This document shows, one piece after another, positions 36,216 through 50,900 of a DNA stretch of 64,000 bases. The DNA lies in assembly GCF_029227915.1 (NCBI RefSeq), contig NC_079878.1:7874001-7938000 (forward strand), given 5' to 3'. Below the pieces are notes generated by a model. The model was not told where the DNA came from and made no database searches. It worked only from the letters and a program-made list of their open reading frames with translations. The first letter of the stretch is position 1. Each line of letters begins with the position of its first letter. Source of the stretch: Hydractinia symbiolongicarpus (Eukaryota; Cnidaria; Hydrozoa; Anthoathecata; Hydractiniidae). Made by a program: the position numbers and the translations under genes.

Positions 36216-39200
36216 AGCGACTAGTTATCTATATTTTTGGAAAGACACGTACGTGAATGTAAGAGACGCAAAATTTATTTAAGTCAGGGTACTCCACCCA
36301 CACTACCAGATATATTTTTGAATCATTGAGTTTAAAAATGCAGAAGTAAACCGGTTGAATAAACGAGTTAACTTTTAAAACAAATATAAATTGATCACTT
36401 GTTTGGTTTACCTCGTAAGCCAAAAAATAGTGATTAATTTTTGATCGCATGTGTAAAAGCAAGGTTTCCATTCTGTCATAAAATAAATTTAGCATTATTA
36501 GTACTGCCTTTGTCTTTTAGCCAATCACGAAGCACGATATACATCATATTCGGAGTGAAATTTTCAATGCGGGTACAAAGAATTGAAAGTTTTTTTATCA
36601 TGGCAGGAACTGGCAGAGTTTAAATTTTTACCAGATAGTCAAGAGTTCATTTATTCATGCAGAAGATAAATACATAGCTCAAATGGTGAATTTTTTTCGT
36701 GGTAATGATAAACTAGTTATCTAACCGAGTATTGACGTCATCCAAAAAATTTTGAAACTTAATATCCCTGTTCATCGGAAGCACAAATAAGTTCTTTTGA
36801 TCAGCGTTGTGATGTCGAATAGGTTCCGTGTCACCTTACTTACCCGAGCTTGTATAGAGGTCGTGTACAAACATGCGTTTTGGCGTTTGAGGGACTGTAG
36901 AACTGATGTAAATAAATTTCAGAAACATAAATGAATCATTTTCACTGTTTAATACGCGGCGTATTTTTCGCGTTATAGAAAACAGAGATAGAGGTAACAA
37001 CGTTCTATATATATGTTTTGTACATTGGCGGATGATTAATGGCGAGAAATAACATTTTAAAAACAAAAATGTAATTCTAAAGAGGAGAATAAAGCCTCAA
37101 CAATGTATAGAAGAAAATAAAGTACATTTCCATCCGACGTGCCATTTTTTTAATTAAAAACGTTGCATAATCTAATACCAAAACTATCTGTGGTCTGTAC
37201 ATGTCTGTACTTTCAACAGACATGTCAGCTCCTCTCTATTTTTAATATGACTGCAGTTGTAAGGCAACGGTAATGTAAAATTGGATTGATTTTAATTTGA
37301 TGCATTTACAACACAAATTTCTAGATCCTCGCTAAAACTGAAATTTGTTTTATTGAATTTCGCTGCCTTTTTATTAAGAACTCATGAACGCTGTCACACA
37401 AAAATAATAACATTAAATTCAGGAAATACGGATTATGAAACTAATATGCACTAAAGCCGGCACCACAAACTCAATTGGACCGGAGAGTATCTGTTCTTCT
37501 ATGACGAGTAATAACTGTTCAGTTAGTGAAGATTTAATAATGCGTTCGCTTCATAACTTACGTGATACGTAGGTCCAGAACTTTGGTACATTGTTGAAAT
37601 AGCAAATCGCAACTACACAAAACTTTCTGACATTAAAAACTGTTTTGCAAATAATAGTGAGAAGCCCTGACCTGCAGATGTTGTTGATACGATGATTTTT
37701 TGTGGTACACTGTATTTGTTCAGTAAAATTTCATCTTCAGCAAAAAAAATTTCATTGCAGCTTTTCTTAAGAACTTATTATTACAAAAAAAACAAAAAAC
37801 TAACAAGCACTATCTTTGAGTTTTTATGCAAAACATGCAATAACTGCTAAGACTTTTAAATTATCTTATACATTCTAAAAACAGTATAAATCGGGAAAAC
37901 TTATTGATTCCAACTTAAATGACAAAACATTAGTAAATTAAACTGTAGTCATCTTTGTGTTACATGTTCTTAGAAGAAGCAACTAGATAGGTAGGGCGGA
38001 ACGCCATTGCCCATCACGTACTGTTTCATTGCCAGGGTTGATATGGGCGTGTATTTTGCAGTACGGAAATGTTGAAAAAAGAGATAAAACTGCTCTATAT
38101 CCAAAAATAAAATAGATAATAGAAAACCCGAATTTTGAATGTATGTTAAACCTGTTTTAAAATTCCAAAAACTAAATAAATAAATTTCTCTGAAGCTAAA
38201 TAAAAAATTTCCCTGAAGCTGAATATAAAAACCTGAACGTAAATATGCGCACTCTGAACCTATGAAAAAAAAAATGCTGAACCTGAATGGCGATAGTTGA
38301 ACCTGAAGTAATATTCTTAACCTGAATTTTGGTACAAAAAAAACCACACCCTTGAGAAACAGATTATTTACAGGCGGAAATCAAACATCTGCTATGCTCG
38401 TTGTAGTTGTTTGATAATACCAACTGAACCCAAAAAATTAATGCGAAATTAATTTTTAAAAAGAACAATAAGTTTTTGTACCTTGCGCTAAACAAGGCAA
38501 GTTCTGTTTATAGCACTCAACTTGTCAACTGCTGAAAAATTCAGTACCGCTACACTAGACGGGTACTATTCGATATACTTCGGAAAATTTGAGTATTTAA
38601 ATTTTTATGAATAATGGTCTCTAAAAATACAATTGTAATCAAAGAAGAATGAACGTAGTATTTTAAAGGAGGGGCGAACAGCCGCGGCACGGCTGCTGAT
38701 TGAAAATTCATGATGCCAGAGATAATTTCAAAGATCAGATCCGCTGGTCTGAAAAATCCCGTAACATCTTGACAATTGTTAGTTTTGTAATATTTAGTTG
38801 CCTTCAAATCAAGTGAAAAATGGCTTTAAACAAAAAAGATTTGCTGTTTTTATATTAAAGGGGTAATAATAAATTTAAGCTGCTTGTTTAAAACTTTGCA
38901 GCACAACAACACATTATTATACGCACATTATACCTAGAACATCGGTTCATAGAGGTTTGTTACAAAATACCAGTTTTTTCTTTATTCTTGAATGCTGAAT
39001 CATTTTATGGTTTAGTATTTTTACACAATTGCCAAATTGGTGGTTATATTCAGAAACAATGTTAGATCTTTTTCTAGATTGTGATGGCCACGCTTCGATG
39101 ATCAATCACACTGTTTTATTAAAAATAATACAGATGAAAATAGCTAATATGCTATTAGTTGAATAACACGACGAACATATTTTTATTACTGAACTTAGTA

Positions 39201-42200
39201 AACTAATTCATCAGTAAAGATAAAGAAAATAAAGATTTGTAAACAAAGCTGAAACCGCCATATTGCACGTTCGATTTGTTGTTGAAAGTTTCCGGTCTGC
39301 GTATTTATCAAATTTGGCGCCATCTCATCACAACAAACTTCATCGTTCGAAGTAGGATGTATGTTGTGAAAAAGCGAACCAAATTACGAAAAAAATATTA
39401 TTATGGGCTGTGACAGATGTTTATAAAGTTCCAAGAAGTATTAACGAAAGTTATAAAATGCTGGCACTACGATTGTATGTGTTATATACAATGTGTTTTA
39501 AAAACTTAAAATTTGAAAGGTAAGCAACCTCTCTATCGAAGTCTATATATGATGTAACTGACTTCGTCATGAAATTAGTATTTGGGTAGCTAGCTACCTT
39601 GTTTGTAAAAAAATGTTGCGCGCATCAAGGTAATCAATGTACAATGATTTCGTATAGAAATTACGCGCGGATTTATACACGCGAAAATAAAATTTTACTA
39701 GTCGTCAACTCGAGGAACAATTCACTGAAATTCGCCGCCGTAGTTATTTCGCGTACCATTATTTCGCGAAACTGTTTTGAAATCACTCTATGGTAGTTAT
39801 GGTCCCTAGGAAAACACACAAATATAAATATACATATGCAGAGAAAAGGCATAAACTACACATTTTTTATAGCATATTTATGTCGCTTTTTTCGAAAAAT
39901 TCATATATTTAACAATAATTCGCGTAAATTTACCGCTTTATTGAGGTTAAGAAAGAGACTCCTCTTGTAATAGGTTTCAGAAAACTAAATTTGACATTTC
40001 TTACCACTTTTTGTTCAGTTAAAAACATAATAAGTTACAGCCACAATAACAGACAAAATTTAGTGTTTGTTATAAAAAAATGTCAATGGTTAAGGAAACA
40101 AAATTTAAAACATAAATTCCGAGTTCGTGTTAAGAACAAACAAAAAATCGTCACTTACAAATTCTTCTTAATATTTATTGTTCTCTTTTTATATCATAAA
40201 ACTTGTTTTTGTTAATTATTTTAAAAAGGCGCGAATGATTAAAACTTTTTGACGAAGCAGACTACGCAATGTCAATTTCAGTAACATCGACCGTACACGT
40301 ATTTATAACAAAGAAACTGCATCAAGGGAATAACAAAAGCTAACTAATTACCCATGTTTTTTGAAAAGAATTTTTGAATTAAAAAAGCTCTTTTAGAAAT
40401 AAATATTACATAGCATTTCGTGTTTCTAGCGGACTTTTTTCTTGCGTACAAAAAGACAGAATACGGCTATTCTTATAGAGGAAATTCATTTATATTTTTT
40501 CCAAAACTCCGAGTTTTACTATTTTCTTCCAGCTACTTTTTGTACAATTCAAATTTTCGCGAAAATTAATACACGCGAAAATAAGATATTAATCTTAGTT
40601 TTAAAACCAGCACATAAAAAATCCTTTGCTTTGTGCTCTTTTTTGCTGACACTCATAGAATAGACTTACAAATAAATAGTTTTAGGTAAGGAAATCTCTT
40701 TCTTTGAAAGTTGCTTAAATGATATCACTCTCACGATGTTCCTCTTGATTGATTGTATCTCATTTAACATTTTCAAGCATTTGCAGTGAGGTTTACGCAT
40801 GAATAATCACGTAGTATATATACCCTTTTATTTAACTCAAAAGAATTATTGTATATGGAATGTGTTTAAAAAATGATACGTTCTTCAAAAAATACGCAAA
40901 AAAATGTTACTTATTATGATGCAAAAATAATTTCAACTTCAATCGTCAATACAACATATGACATCAATGGCACTTATTGTGCTACCTTGACAACAGCTAT
41001 TACACGCCCTCGAGGATTTTCATAATAAAAGATGACAACACACATGGAGACACAGTACTATTTTTATGACACTGGATTATCTTTGTGCTACTCAATAATT
41101 TTCACTTGGATTAATTTTCGCGGATTTCTCGGATTTTAGTGTTTTCCGTAATAGTTTATTCGCGCCAAAAGCATCGAGATTTGTCTCATCACAATCAATA
41201 TGTCTGACAAGTTTACTGTCCAGAGTACAAAAAAAGTAATTAGTATTCACCATTAGAAATGACTAATAATTTAATGTTCGTAAAAGGTTCAAAAACTACA
41301 AGTCTTTCTTCAAAACATTTGCAGGAGAAAGCTAACTTGTCCTCTTTTTTCCAACTTTGGGCTTTCTCTTCAGTCTTTTCGACCTACTCAAATAGTGGAG
41401 TAAGTTCTACCCTAATTGAATGCTGGCAAAATTATTTATTTATAGCAAAAAGCGATGTTTTTATATTTTCTACTCTTATCGACCATCTTCAACCAAAATT
41501 TTAACTTTAGCAGATCGGTGTCGAGAATGGAGTCATTGGTCAATATTAAGAATTGATGCACAACATCTATTTTTAGTGTCATAACTTTTTCATCTCCGTT
41601 TCATCATCTTTGTCCATCATTAAAATTCGACGTCTGCCATGCATCACTTTTCTTCAGTGACGCACACGGATGTGAAGGAAATAAACAGATATTTTTTAAA
41701 CAAAACTTGCAAAATAAAGGCCCCGGGGTGGGGCTAAATTGTACATAAGCCAATTATGTTTAACCGAGAAATCGGACGTTGCACGCCGGATAAAGCGTTT
41801 AAGAATAAGAAGACTGTGTCATTAGTTCGAGTACAGCTGTTCTTTACAAAAACACCTTCCAAAGTTTCTAAATTGAACTGTAACTTGGCATTAAATAAAA
41901 TCGTAGACTTCAGCCTTCTGAATGCATGCATTTTTCATATGCGAGATTTTTCGAGTGCGAAATATTTAAACCCCAAAATTCTGCGTAAGAATTGTCTAAC
42001 TGACAAGTTTCAACTTTCGCAGTTGTAAATTTTCGCCAATAAAGCCTTATTTTACATTTTGCAGGTTCGGCAAATATGTTTTTTCTTTACTAGCATTCCA
42101 TCGGACCAAGCGTACGCGTGAGTTGATGGAGATAATGCTTTAATGTTATGACGTTAGTTAACTCCATTATTCTTCGCCACTAATTTCAAAAATGGTAGAC

Positions 42201-45200
42201 GTTTACAGCGAATCGAGATTTCAATCCCTTCATCGCTGGTGTGACCGCCTTTAGCCGGTCGATAATATAATACAAAAAAAAGTAACATTGGTCACGATAT
42301 GAAACTTATAACAAACCACGAAACAGAATATATAAAAAAACTTTAGCAAAGGACCATAAACATAACCAACTGGCTAGCTTGAAATCAAAAGTGTCCATCT
42401 TTACATATAAAAACATACAAAATTGTAAGTTACTCAAAATATGAAGTATTAATGGCTACTGTTATTAAACGTCCTACAAACATGCTGTGACTGGCTGAAA
42501 CTTTGCGATGTATTCATCAATAGAACGGGGGCTATTACAAAAATCGTTGCGTTTTCGCAAAATTTAAAAGTTAAAAGAATAATAAAGAATTTTATTTGTT
42601 TTTATTTGTTATTTTCTGATAACAGGATAGTGGCTAGGACAAAAACAATAAATATGTTGTCATTTTGTGTTTTTATTGAGGTAGTTAACATTAATACTTG
42701 AAAAAACGGACGGACAGAAATGTTTTTTTTTTATCAACAATGTTATTTGACTCTAATTCCCATGTTTTCCATGTAAATTTTAGTAACATGATCCATATGG
42801 ATGGGAGGAGATAATTTAGATGGATTTTTTTTACAACGATTTAAGTTTTTCAAGCTTTTCTGTGAAAAATTTCAAATCCTAAGACCTTATCTATTCATTT
42901 CCTACAAAAAACATTCATGTAACATATAATCAGGCAAACTAATTTCATATAAAGATAATCAGGCAGACGAGTGCGCTAATGAGAAAAATATAAAACACGG
43001 CTATTCATTTAGGACACAAGATGAAATTTGTAGTACTTTTGCGTAAGTCCAGAGATAAGAAACAAATTCAAGGTGTATATCGTACACTAAAACAACTAAA
43101 AATTTCTGTAATACATACAAAAATTCTCTGTTACATCAGAAAAGAGAAATGTTTATCCCCCCCCCCAAAAAAAAGAAAAAAACTCCGCAGGTGTTAATGC
43201 TCTGTTCGAGCAGTAGAAGTTACTAAGCGAGGCGGTGGTACAATTGTAAAAAGGGTTAAAATGTCGACCACTCAAGTTACCCTTTGAATAATACATTTTC
43301 GCGCGGATTTTTAGAGGCTGTTTATATGGAGGCGGGCTGGCTCGGTAAACTGACCTGGCCCACTTGCCAGACTGGATTATATCTTGCTTTTTTTTGGAAA
43401 AAAAACTACCTTGGTTCTGAACAATGAAAACTGTAAAAAATGCAGAACAAAAGAAATATTTTCATAATAGTGGTCAGGCGAGATCACGGCAAACATGCTA
43501 GACCTGCAATCGGACTGGTTCGGCTTCCATACAAACAGCTTCTTGGTGGCGGTGAAAGTGGTGTGTGATAGGCTGTTGCAAGAAACCACATTGTAAATTT
43601 ATCGTTAAAAAGGAAATATTACAAAACTCTGGTCAATCCAGCTAAACCATTTCGAATACAATGGATCTTCTCTTTCTCTAAGCCTCGAATAAATTACCAG
43701 GGAAAGGATAGGAAGAGCACAGTTTATTTAAAATGAATATGTTCGAGTAAGGCGGTTTGTAATGTGACAGAGAATATTCGAAATAAGGAGAGTGTATTGT
43801 GGTATTGTGAAAGCAATTTTGTCAGCGTTTTGTCGTTGATTATGCTTGTTGCAAAATGTTTGGATACGCGAGACAATGTAAATATATACAAATACATTGT
43901 GTGTTCGCAAATTTTGGAGTGGCTGTTCATATTCTCTGTTTTTTTCGAACACAGTGGACAAGTCGTTTATTTAAGAGCTTTTTAATTGGTCTGTTTTATT
44001 CGAAATATCGTGGAATTCGCCTCAGTTTGCAGTGTTTTTTGCCTCTGTGCATATATGGTGATTATTTTTCCGGAAAAAATACTTAACTGTACCTTAAGTC
44101 TATTTTTAAAGAATTTAAAGTCGAACTTCTTCATGTGCTTTTTATTGAAATTTTATTGAAAAAACAGCATCAGAGAAAACTACGGATTAAAAAACAGAAA
44201 AACAACGAAGAAGACCTTACGGTCACGTGGAACGAGCAAGGAGGTCAAAAATACCAAATTTTCTTACCCATGTAAGCTTTCCCTCTTTGTGGTTGAAGAT
44301 TCTATTCCCATATTTCTGTACTCACGTTTCCATACTATATTACATTTGTGCAGCAGGCCACAATTATTCCTATGGTGTATTTTGTACATTTAGCGCATGT
44401 GCACAAGGCCATTGTGGTTCTGAAGACGTCACGAAAGACGTCAATAAGGAAAAAACCAGCTTCTAATGTTTGTGTTATTGTCTATACGCGAAGAAAAATG
44501 TTTTTACCATAAGAAAAGAGCAAAAGATGGTAATTTGAGTTCTTTGGGTTATGATTATTTGGGCTTGCATGACGAACATGTCTTGTTTCTTTAACCGCAT
44601 TCAGATCAGGTGCTAATAAGTATTCGTGACAAAATCAAAATTACCCACGACGACATAAGCACTGGTCTTACTAATCATGGTATGGTCAGGTAAAATTTCA
44701 CACGCTTTTATAAAAACCATTCTTTCAGAAAGTGTTTTTCGAAAATTTTTTAGCCCTGCTCGATATACCGAAAATCTAAGCCTTACGTGTCTTAAAATCG
44801 TGTTTCTAATACATAAGTGTATATTAACATAGAAAACTTTCTAACTTGTCTGCCCCACGGAATACTCCACGTGGGGACCCATAATTGTCGCGAAATTTAA
44901 AGAAATGGCCATGCTGACGCCAAGATGCCTATCGCAACCTTGTCCTAGCAAAAACAGTCACTTGACATTTTAAGTTCAAATCAAGGCAGGGATTTACAAT
45001 TGGAACAGGGACAGCATGCGTAATGTCGTTTTTGAAACATAACTTTCTCAAAAAAACAAGCAACACCCGATCGTTAACTTTTCCGGCTAAAACAGTCGCC
45101 AAAAAAAGTCAACATTAATTTTACTTTGTAGAATAATTGTTAGTTTAAAGTTAAAACCAAGGGGGTTCTTTGGTTAAATAACCAACACAACCCACAACCC

Positions 45201-47684
45201 GTCTTACCAAAATTAACTGTATGCAAGAAACGATGTGGAAGTGGCCTCAGCTTATATTACAGAAAAAGATGTAGTTAGCTACCTAACTGCAGTTAAAATG
45301 AAATGAAGCTTTTGTGAGTAATAATGTATTGTGATGTCACAAAAAACTGCTCACAAAAGAAAAAACAAAAACAACATTTTCTTAGGCTTCACATAATGCT
45401 TAGCATATGTTTAAAAAATGACCAAATTTAAGCCTACGGCATGCTTAAATGATGCACTTCTCCACACTTTGTATTTCTGGTGATTTTTCTATACTTATGA
45501 GTAACGATCTGTTGATACTTGGAGTCGAGTGCACATTTAAAAACTAATTTATGCCACACGTTTTTTTTTCCGACTAATAACATTTGAGTGGTTATAAAGT
45601 GTTTATTTGTACGGAAGTTTTGTACAAAAATAAAAACAACAGGCGACGCCGTTCCCTTCTGGATGTAATTCTTTTACATCTTTGAAAACAAGAACCATCG
45701 AATGCTCTAGCCTAAAGGCTTCGAATGCTTTAGCCTTGGCATAAGCCTAAATACACAGTAAACCTCTCAGTCCTGTTCTGCTAAAAGCGACGGGCGGTTG
45801 CCACGATACTCCGACATATTAGAAATTCTTCCTGCAACAAACTTCGAATCAGCTATTATCCCAGCAGCAGAAAGAAAAGTTTGTGTGTAGATACAAAGAC
45901 AAACAAAGAAGATCGAACGTGAATAACAGCTAATTGTCAGCCTCGTTCCAAAGGCATTTCGCCTTGCTGAAAAAGTTGAAAGCGGCAATACGGCTCAGGG
46001 ACCACAAGACCCTGGAGACGATGTTGAGCTAATGGCTTGTTATATCCTGGACCACAATAACAACTTTGCTAAATTTAACATGTTTTGCGCAAAATACGCG
46101 AAATAGAGCAAATATTATCGACCGTTAAAACTAGTTTATATTGAAAGAAACAGTTAGATACCTTTTTCGATATAAATACACCGCCATCGAGCGCTTTACA
46201 GCTCGAAGTTTTAAGTGTCTTGCTCACAAATTTCAATGTCATCATGCAGTTACTTGACATACGGGACATCATAACAACAAATACGATACGTTAGATTGTG
46301 CATCTTTACTCATAAAATAAATTAAAAAATGCTGGTCATAAAAACTATAGTATAAAAACTATTCTCCACATGGATGTAATCCAATTACTTCGCCGATAAC
46401 GAGACCATACTTGTTTTTTGTTTAACTCGTTCTTAGAATATTCTGCACGTTAACAAAGATATAGTAATAGCCGATAGGGAACTCTCGCAGAATTTTTTTG
46501 CTTTTGTTTTATTGTCGACATAAATTAAAACAATAAAAACAAAAACAACTTTAAAATAATTTAAAATCTAAGTGATATACAACTTGCTGAACCTATAAAA
46601 ATTGACAAATACAGGATTATAAATTTTTCACATTTTTGTGGCGGGAAATAAAGAGAGGAGTTCAAATTCTTGTGGGAGTAATATTTCATCAGGAATTAAC
46701 AAACAACGAAATTAAAGCGAAAACGCATAATTAACGTTTATTCTTTTTCACACATTTCTTCCTATTTTCTGACAAACAACAGTACATTTTCCCCTGCTAT
46801 TTAAAAGAGACTATGATAGCTTTCAAGACTGTTGTAGTAAATAGAAAGAGATAAGTAACATTGCAAGATGAACGGCCGACACATTGTTGTTTTGGACATT
46901 TTCAATTTTTTGTTAGTTGTTGTTTACAAAAAAAGATGTACACTAACAATTCGCAATCATATTTCCCGCGAAAATTCGTGTTAATTTCGTTACCAGCTCT
47001 CCGACATTTAGAAAACGTTGATGTGGAATAGTAAATTTAAAAAAAAGAAAAACGCCCGAAATATACGCCCTTCACACGTCAAATAAAAATACTAAAGCTG
47101 GAGCACGCGTCGTACGCCAAGGAAAGAAAAGTGTGGTTTTGAAATACTGAAATCGATTGTTGCATACAGGTAGTTGTTTTACGCAGTGTAAAACCTACAC
47201 AAACATTCGAAAATTTGCAAAAAATCCCTCAACAGAAGTGCCTTAATGGAACACGTTTTGGCGGGAAAATGCTTCGAGGCGATTTCTTCTTTGGCGAAAG
47301 CGGCGAAATTTGACTTGGCAGATAACAAAAACAAATCAATTTTGGCAGAGGAAAAAAAAAATTATTTCGGCGAAAATTGAATCTTCATTTAAAAACCATG
47401 CAAGCTTGTTTCCATAAACTTAGATAAAGGTCTCTCGTTTTCAATGCTGAAATCAAAAGAATGTTCATTGACATCCTACAGTAAAAACACCAACCTCTTC
47501 CCAAGAGCATCCTCCATCACGATGCCAGAAAAGTTGCAAGATTCCCTGGGGTTAAGGTTGGTAGAAGCACATGATGATGGCGTAAAAAATTAATTCTGAC
47601 GGGAATTTAACTAAGGTAGCCTGAAGTAAAAATTTTACTGACGGAAATAAAGGGATATCATACTATAAACGCTTTGTTGCTGAT
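36216..47684. other. Large intergenic region between repeat D and PHF14
   Basis: More than 11 kb with no gene recognised. Items seen: TGACGTCA at 36733; degenerate TGAACCTGAA-type repeats at 38200-38335; a 22-23 bp duplication TCGAATGCTCTAGCC/TCGAATGCTTTAGCC at 45698-45742; recurrent CGCGAAAAT-type motifs near 39660-39775, 40555-40580, 41115 and 46965; a C-run then A-run at 43157-43186. Frames at 41756-42028, 43764-44086, 44227-44466 and 45767-45988 show no family signature. Confidence 0.5.
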
Positions 47685-47735
47685 GTTGCTTGGTAACACG
47701 AGCGTTACTAAGCAACATGAGGGTTACCAAGCAAC
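47685..47735. promoter_or_regulatory. Three X-box-like (RFX-type) motifs at 19-bp spacing
   Basis: GTTGCTTGGTAAC (47685), GTTACTAAGCAAC (47704) and GTTACCAAGCAAC (47723), each 13 bases, start exactly 19 bases apart, so this is also a 19-bp tandem repeat. Each fits the X-box pattern RYYNYY-N-RRNRAC bound by RFX factors. The cluster lies 239 bases beyond the PHF14 stop codon. Binding is inference from the motif. Confidence 0.6.
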
Positions 47736-47973
47736 CCGAGATTCAAATCTTTAAACCACGGAACTTGTAAACAAACAACAGCTATGCAGAAAAATAAGCA
47801 GCATCGAATCTCTGTCAAAATATTGAAAAAGAGTGCATAGACCTTCAACACACTTAAGTAAGGGCAGAATTTGATTTTCTTTGGTGCGCGAACTTAAATA
47901 CAAGCATTTGTTGAACTCTTAAAAATAGGTCCCAAAGAATATTTGGAAAAAACACCTCAGGTTCACATAAAAA

Positions 47974-50900
47974 CTATTTCGAATTATTCTCCTTCACTTC
48001 ATTTTCGACATCGTCTATTTCTTCTTCGCTTTCATCGCAATCCTCACAAATCCATCCCCAGAACTTCCCTTTCGGCGTTCTATTATACGGTGGATCCAAG
48101 CAAGTTTGAAAATGGTAGCACTTCTTACATTCATCACATTTCACTAGATTGGATTTATCGCCACTCTTATTGCACACGCAACAGTTCTCAAAAATTTCGG
48201 CTTGTGGTTTTACTTTTTTCACGTATTTATGTGTATCATTTCTTTTCTTTGTGTATTTTTCTTTCTTTCTCCCTTTTTTGGAAATTTTTTGCTTATTTTC
48301 TGGAAGCTTTCTCTTCTTTGGTTTCTCCTCAGATTTCGAAGTGTCTTTTCTCTTTAGTGATTTCTGCAAAAGCTCTTTCGTTTTTTTGTCTTCCGGCGTA
48401 AATTTTGCCGGCTCTCTCGTCGTTCTTTTTGTACGTCGCTTACCGTCACCGTCGTCGTTTTCGTCAATAAACTCCACTTCACTTTCAGATTCTTCAGAAG
48501 AGTCGCACTCTGTGCATTGCCACACATATTTATCCGACTTCTTAGGCATCCGCAGTAGAGGAGGATCGACACATGCTAAATGATAATAATTCTTACAAGT
48601 CTCACATTTTGTTAGGAGATGCTGATCTTCAGTGGATTTACACGTTGCACACTTGTTCACGATGGTGTTCAACAATTTGGACGATTCTTCGATCTTTGCT
48701 TTCGATTGTTTGGTGTCTTTCGGCTTCAACATATTAGGTAGTTTGAACGGCTTACCAGTTAATTTGCTAATACATTGGTGTAATGTTTTACAAGCCGCGA
48801 TTAATTTTTCTTTTTCTTCCAAAACTTTTTCAAGTTGTATTTGGTATTCTTCGCTCATTTTCGTCAATGCAGTCTGCTCTTTTTGTAGTTTTAACAATGA
48901 TGGCTCAGCATTTCTAAGCGTCAGTTGCGTTTCTTTCACCTGCATTTCTCGTTTAAAGAAATAATTTACAAATTCGGCTGATAAATTCGCTTCGTGTTTT
49001 GAAATGCGCCCCGATGTTACAGCCGCTGCCACATTATAACCTGGATGACGTAACAAGCCAAGAATTTCCGCTTTTCTCGCTAGCATCATACAAGCCTCAG
49101 GACACGACGACAAAAGCCTAGGAAACTCCTGCGACAATGGTTTCGAAGGACTAAGGCATCTACGGAATTCGTGATATTCTGCTCTCGCCGATTTTAACGC
49201 CGCATCGATACGTTCTTTTTCGACGTCATCTACGTCACGACGAAAATTTGATGAATGAGAGAAGAACGCTAACCAGCCGTTCTTTCGTTTTCTTAATACG
49301 TTTTTTTCCGAGTGCAACTTGCAATGAGCGTAAAGCATGTCGGGAGTATCTTCTACAGCATCCCCTCTGTCAGGAATCTCTGAGAGAAAGCCATTTTTTT
49401 GAGCACACGTCACATGGAATGTAGTTTTACACATCCCCACATCACAATTTATGCAAACGCCAGTTCTCGAAAAGTTATCGTCAACACAAAACATGCATTC
49501 TTTACTTCCCCACATTGAACATTTGACGTCTTCGAGTACGACAGTCCTCAATTTTGACACGTCACGAAATCCAACGTACGGCGTATAGAGAGCACAAATT
49601 AAATGGACCCATTTCCCTGTATCTGTTTGTTTATATATACCCCCAATATTAGGACAAAGCTCACACATCGGTTTCTCGTCCCTACCAGCCTTGCACGGAT
49701 CACAAAACCAAGGCTCTGTTGGCGCGTCAGAATCACTTTTGTCGCCATCGTCCGACAAGTCGATGTCACCATAACAACCTTCATGTACAGTAATCCCGCA
49801 TTGATCACACTCCAGTATTTCGTCCTTCTCGCTGTCTTCAGACTCTAAACATATTCCGCAAATTAACAGCGGCTTTTTAAATGTTGTTATGTCGACGCCG
49901 TCTTGACTGTTCTCATCAAATGAAACGGGTGAATCCCGCTGTTGAGGTTGATTGCGAATTGCTGATAAAATCATATCCAACTTTATCGGTTTTTCTCCAT
50001 CTTGACTGCTTTCGCCATCACTTCGAGCATTATCTCCCTCTTCAGAACTATCGCCGTCATCATTTTCGTTGTCAGCCTCTTGTTCATCTTCGCTTGCTAT
50101 TTCTAAGAAAAAAAAACACGTTTTAACATCTACATTTGAACAAACGCCCATACTCGATTAAACACCAACATTTGTTAATCTATTTATTTGTAGAGGGGGA
50201 CAATGTTTTTACACCTCCATTTTAAAAGAAATAGAGTAGGCTCGAATAAACAACAATGCTTTAAAATAAAATTTTAGGTTATGATGGTCTTTTAGAATGT
50301 TTCGAAAATCTATTTCCTTCTAAAATTATTCAAGATTTACATGTTTGAAATTTAGGAACTTTCTTTTGATGTCACAAGAAAGTTTCAGAAAATGTCGACA
50401 TTGCATTTTACCTGATAATTAAAGATAATTAAACTTTCAAACGTTGCATAAATATCATTATTATCACAACTGAACACTGCTCAAGAAATATATATAGGTT
50501 TACAAGACTTTTCAAGTATTGATTTATCCTTACTCCATTCTTGTATCATCAATGATTAAAACGACTGGAAACCTTCAGGTAGAACGTTTGCGTCCAATGA
50601 GGAAGGCTTTAGATTTAAACAACAGCCGAGTCATGCTAGAGACTATAATAGTGTGAATCTATCTTTTCTGCTTAGCGTTCAGCATTAGAATAGGATTGAT
50701 ACTTTTAAGGAGATTGTCTAGTTGAGCGATTGATTTGCTGGCACGAATTTCGTCGCCCAAATTGGAACTTTAAATGTACTAGGACCTCTATTCCAGATCC
50801 TTAATAGTAGAACCAATAGGAACTTAAGAGTATACAATAAAAAAAAGACTTGATAAACAACTTTTTATCCTGTAGACTATACAAAAATATCCTTTTCAAT

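Noticed and set aside
47943-50126. Several plus-strand open frames antisense to PHF14
   Set aside because: They are mirror frames of a strongly supported coding exon and carry no family signature.
50103-50151. ATG at 50151 as the PHF14 start
   Set aside because: The first 17 residues come from a T-rich intron end with a clear TTTCTTAG acceptor; the upstream exon joins in phase and supplies a family-like N-terminus.
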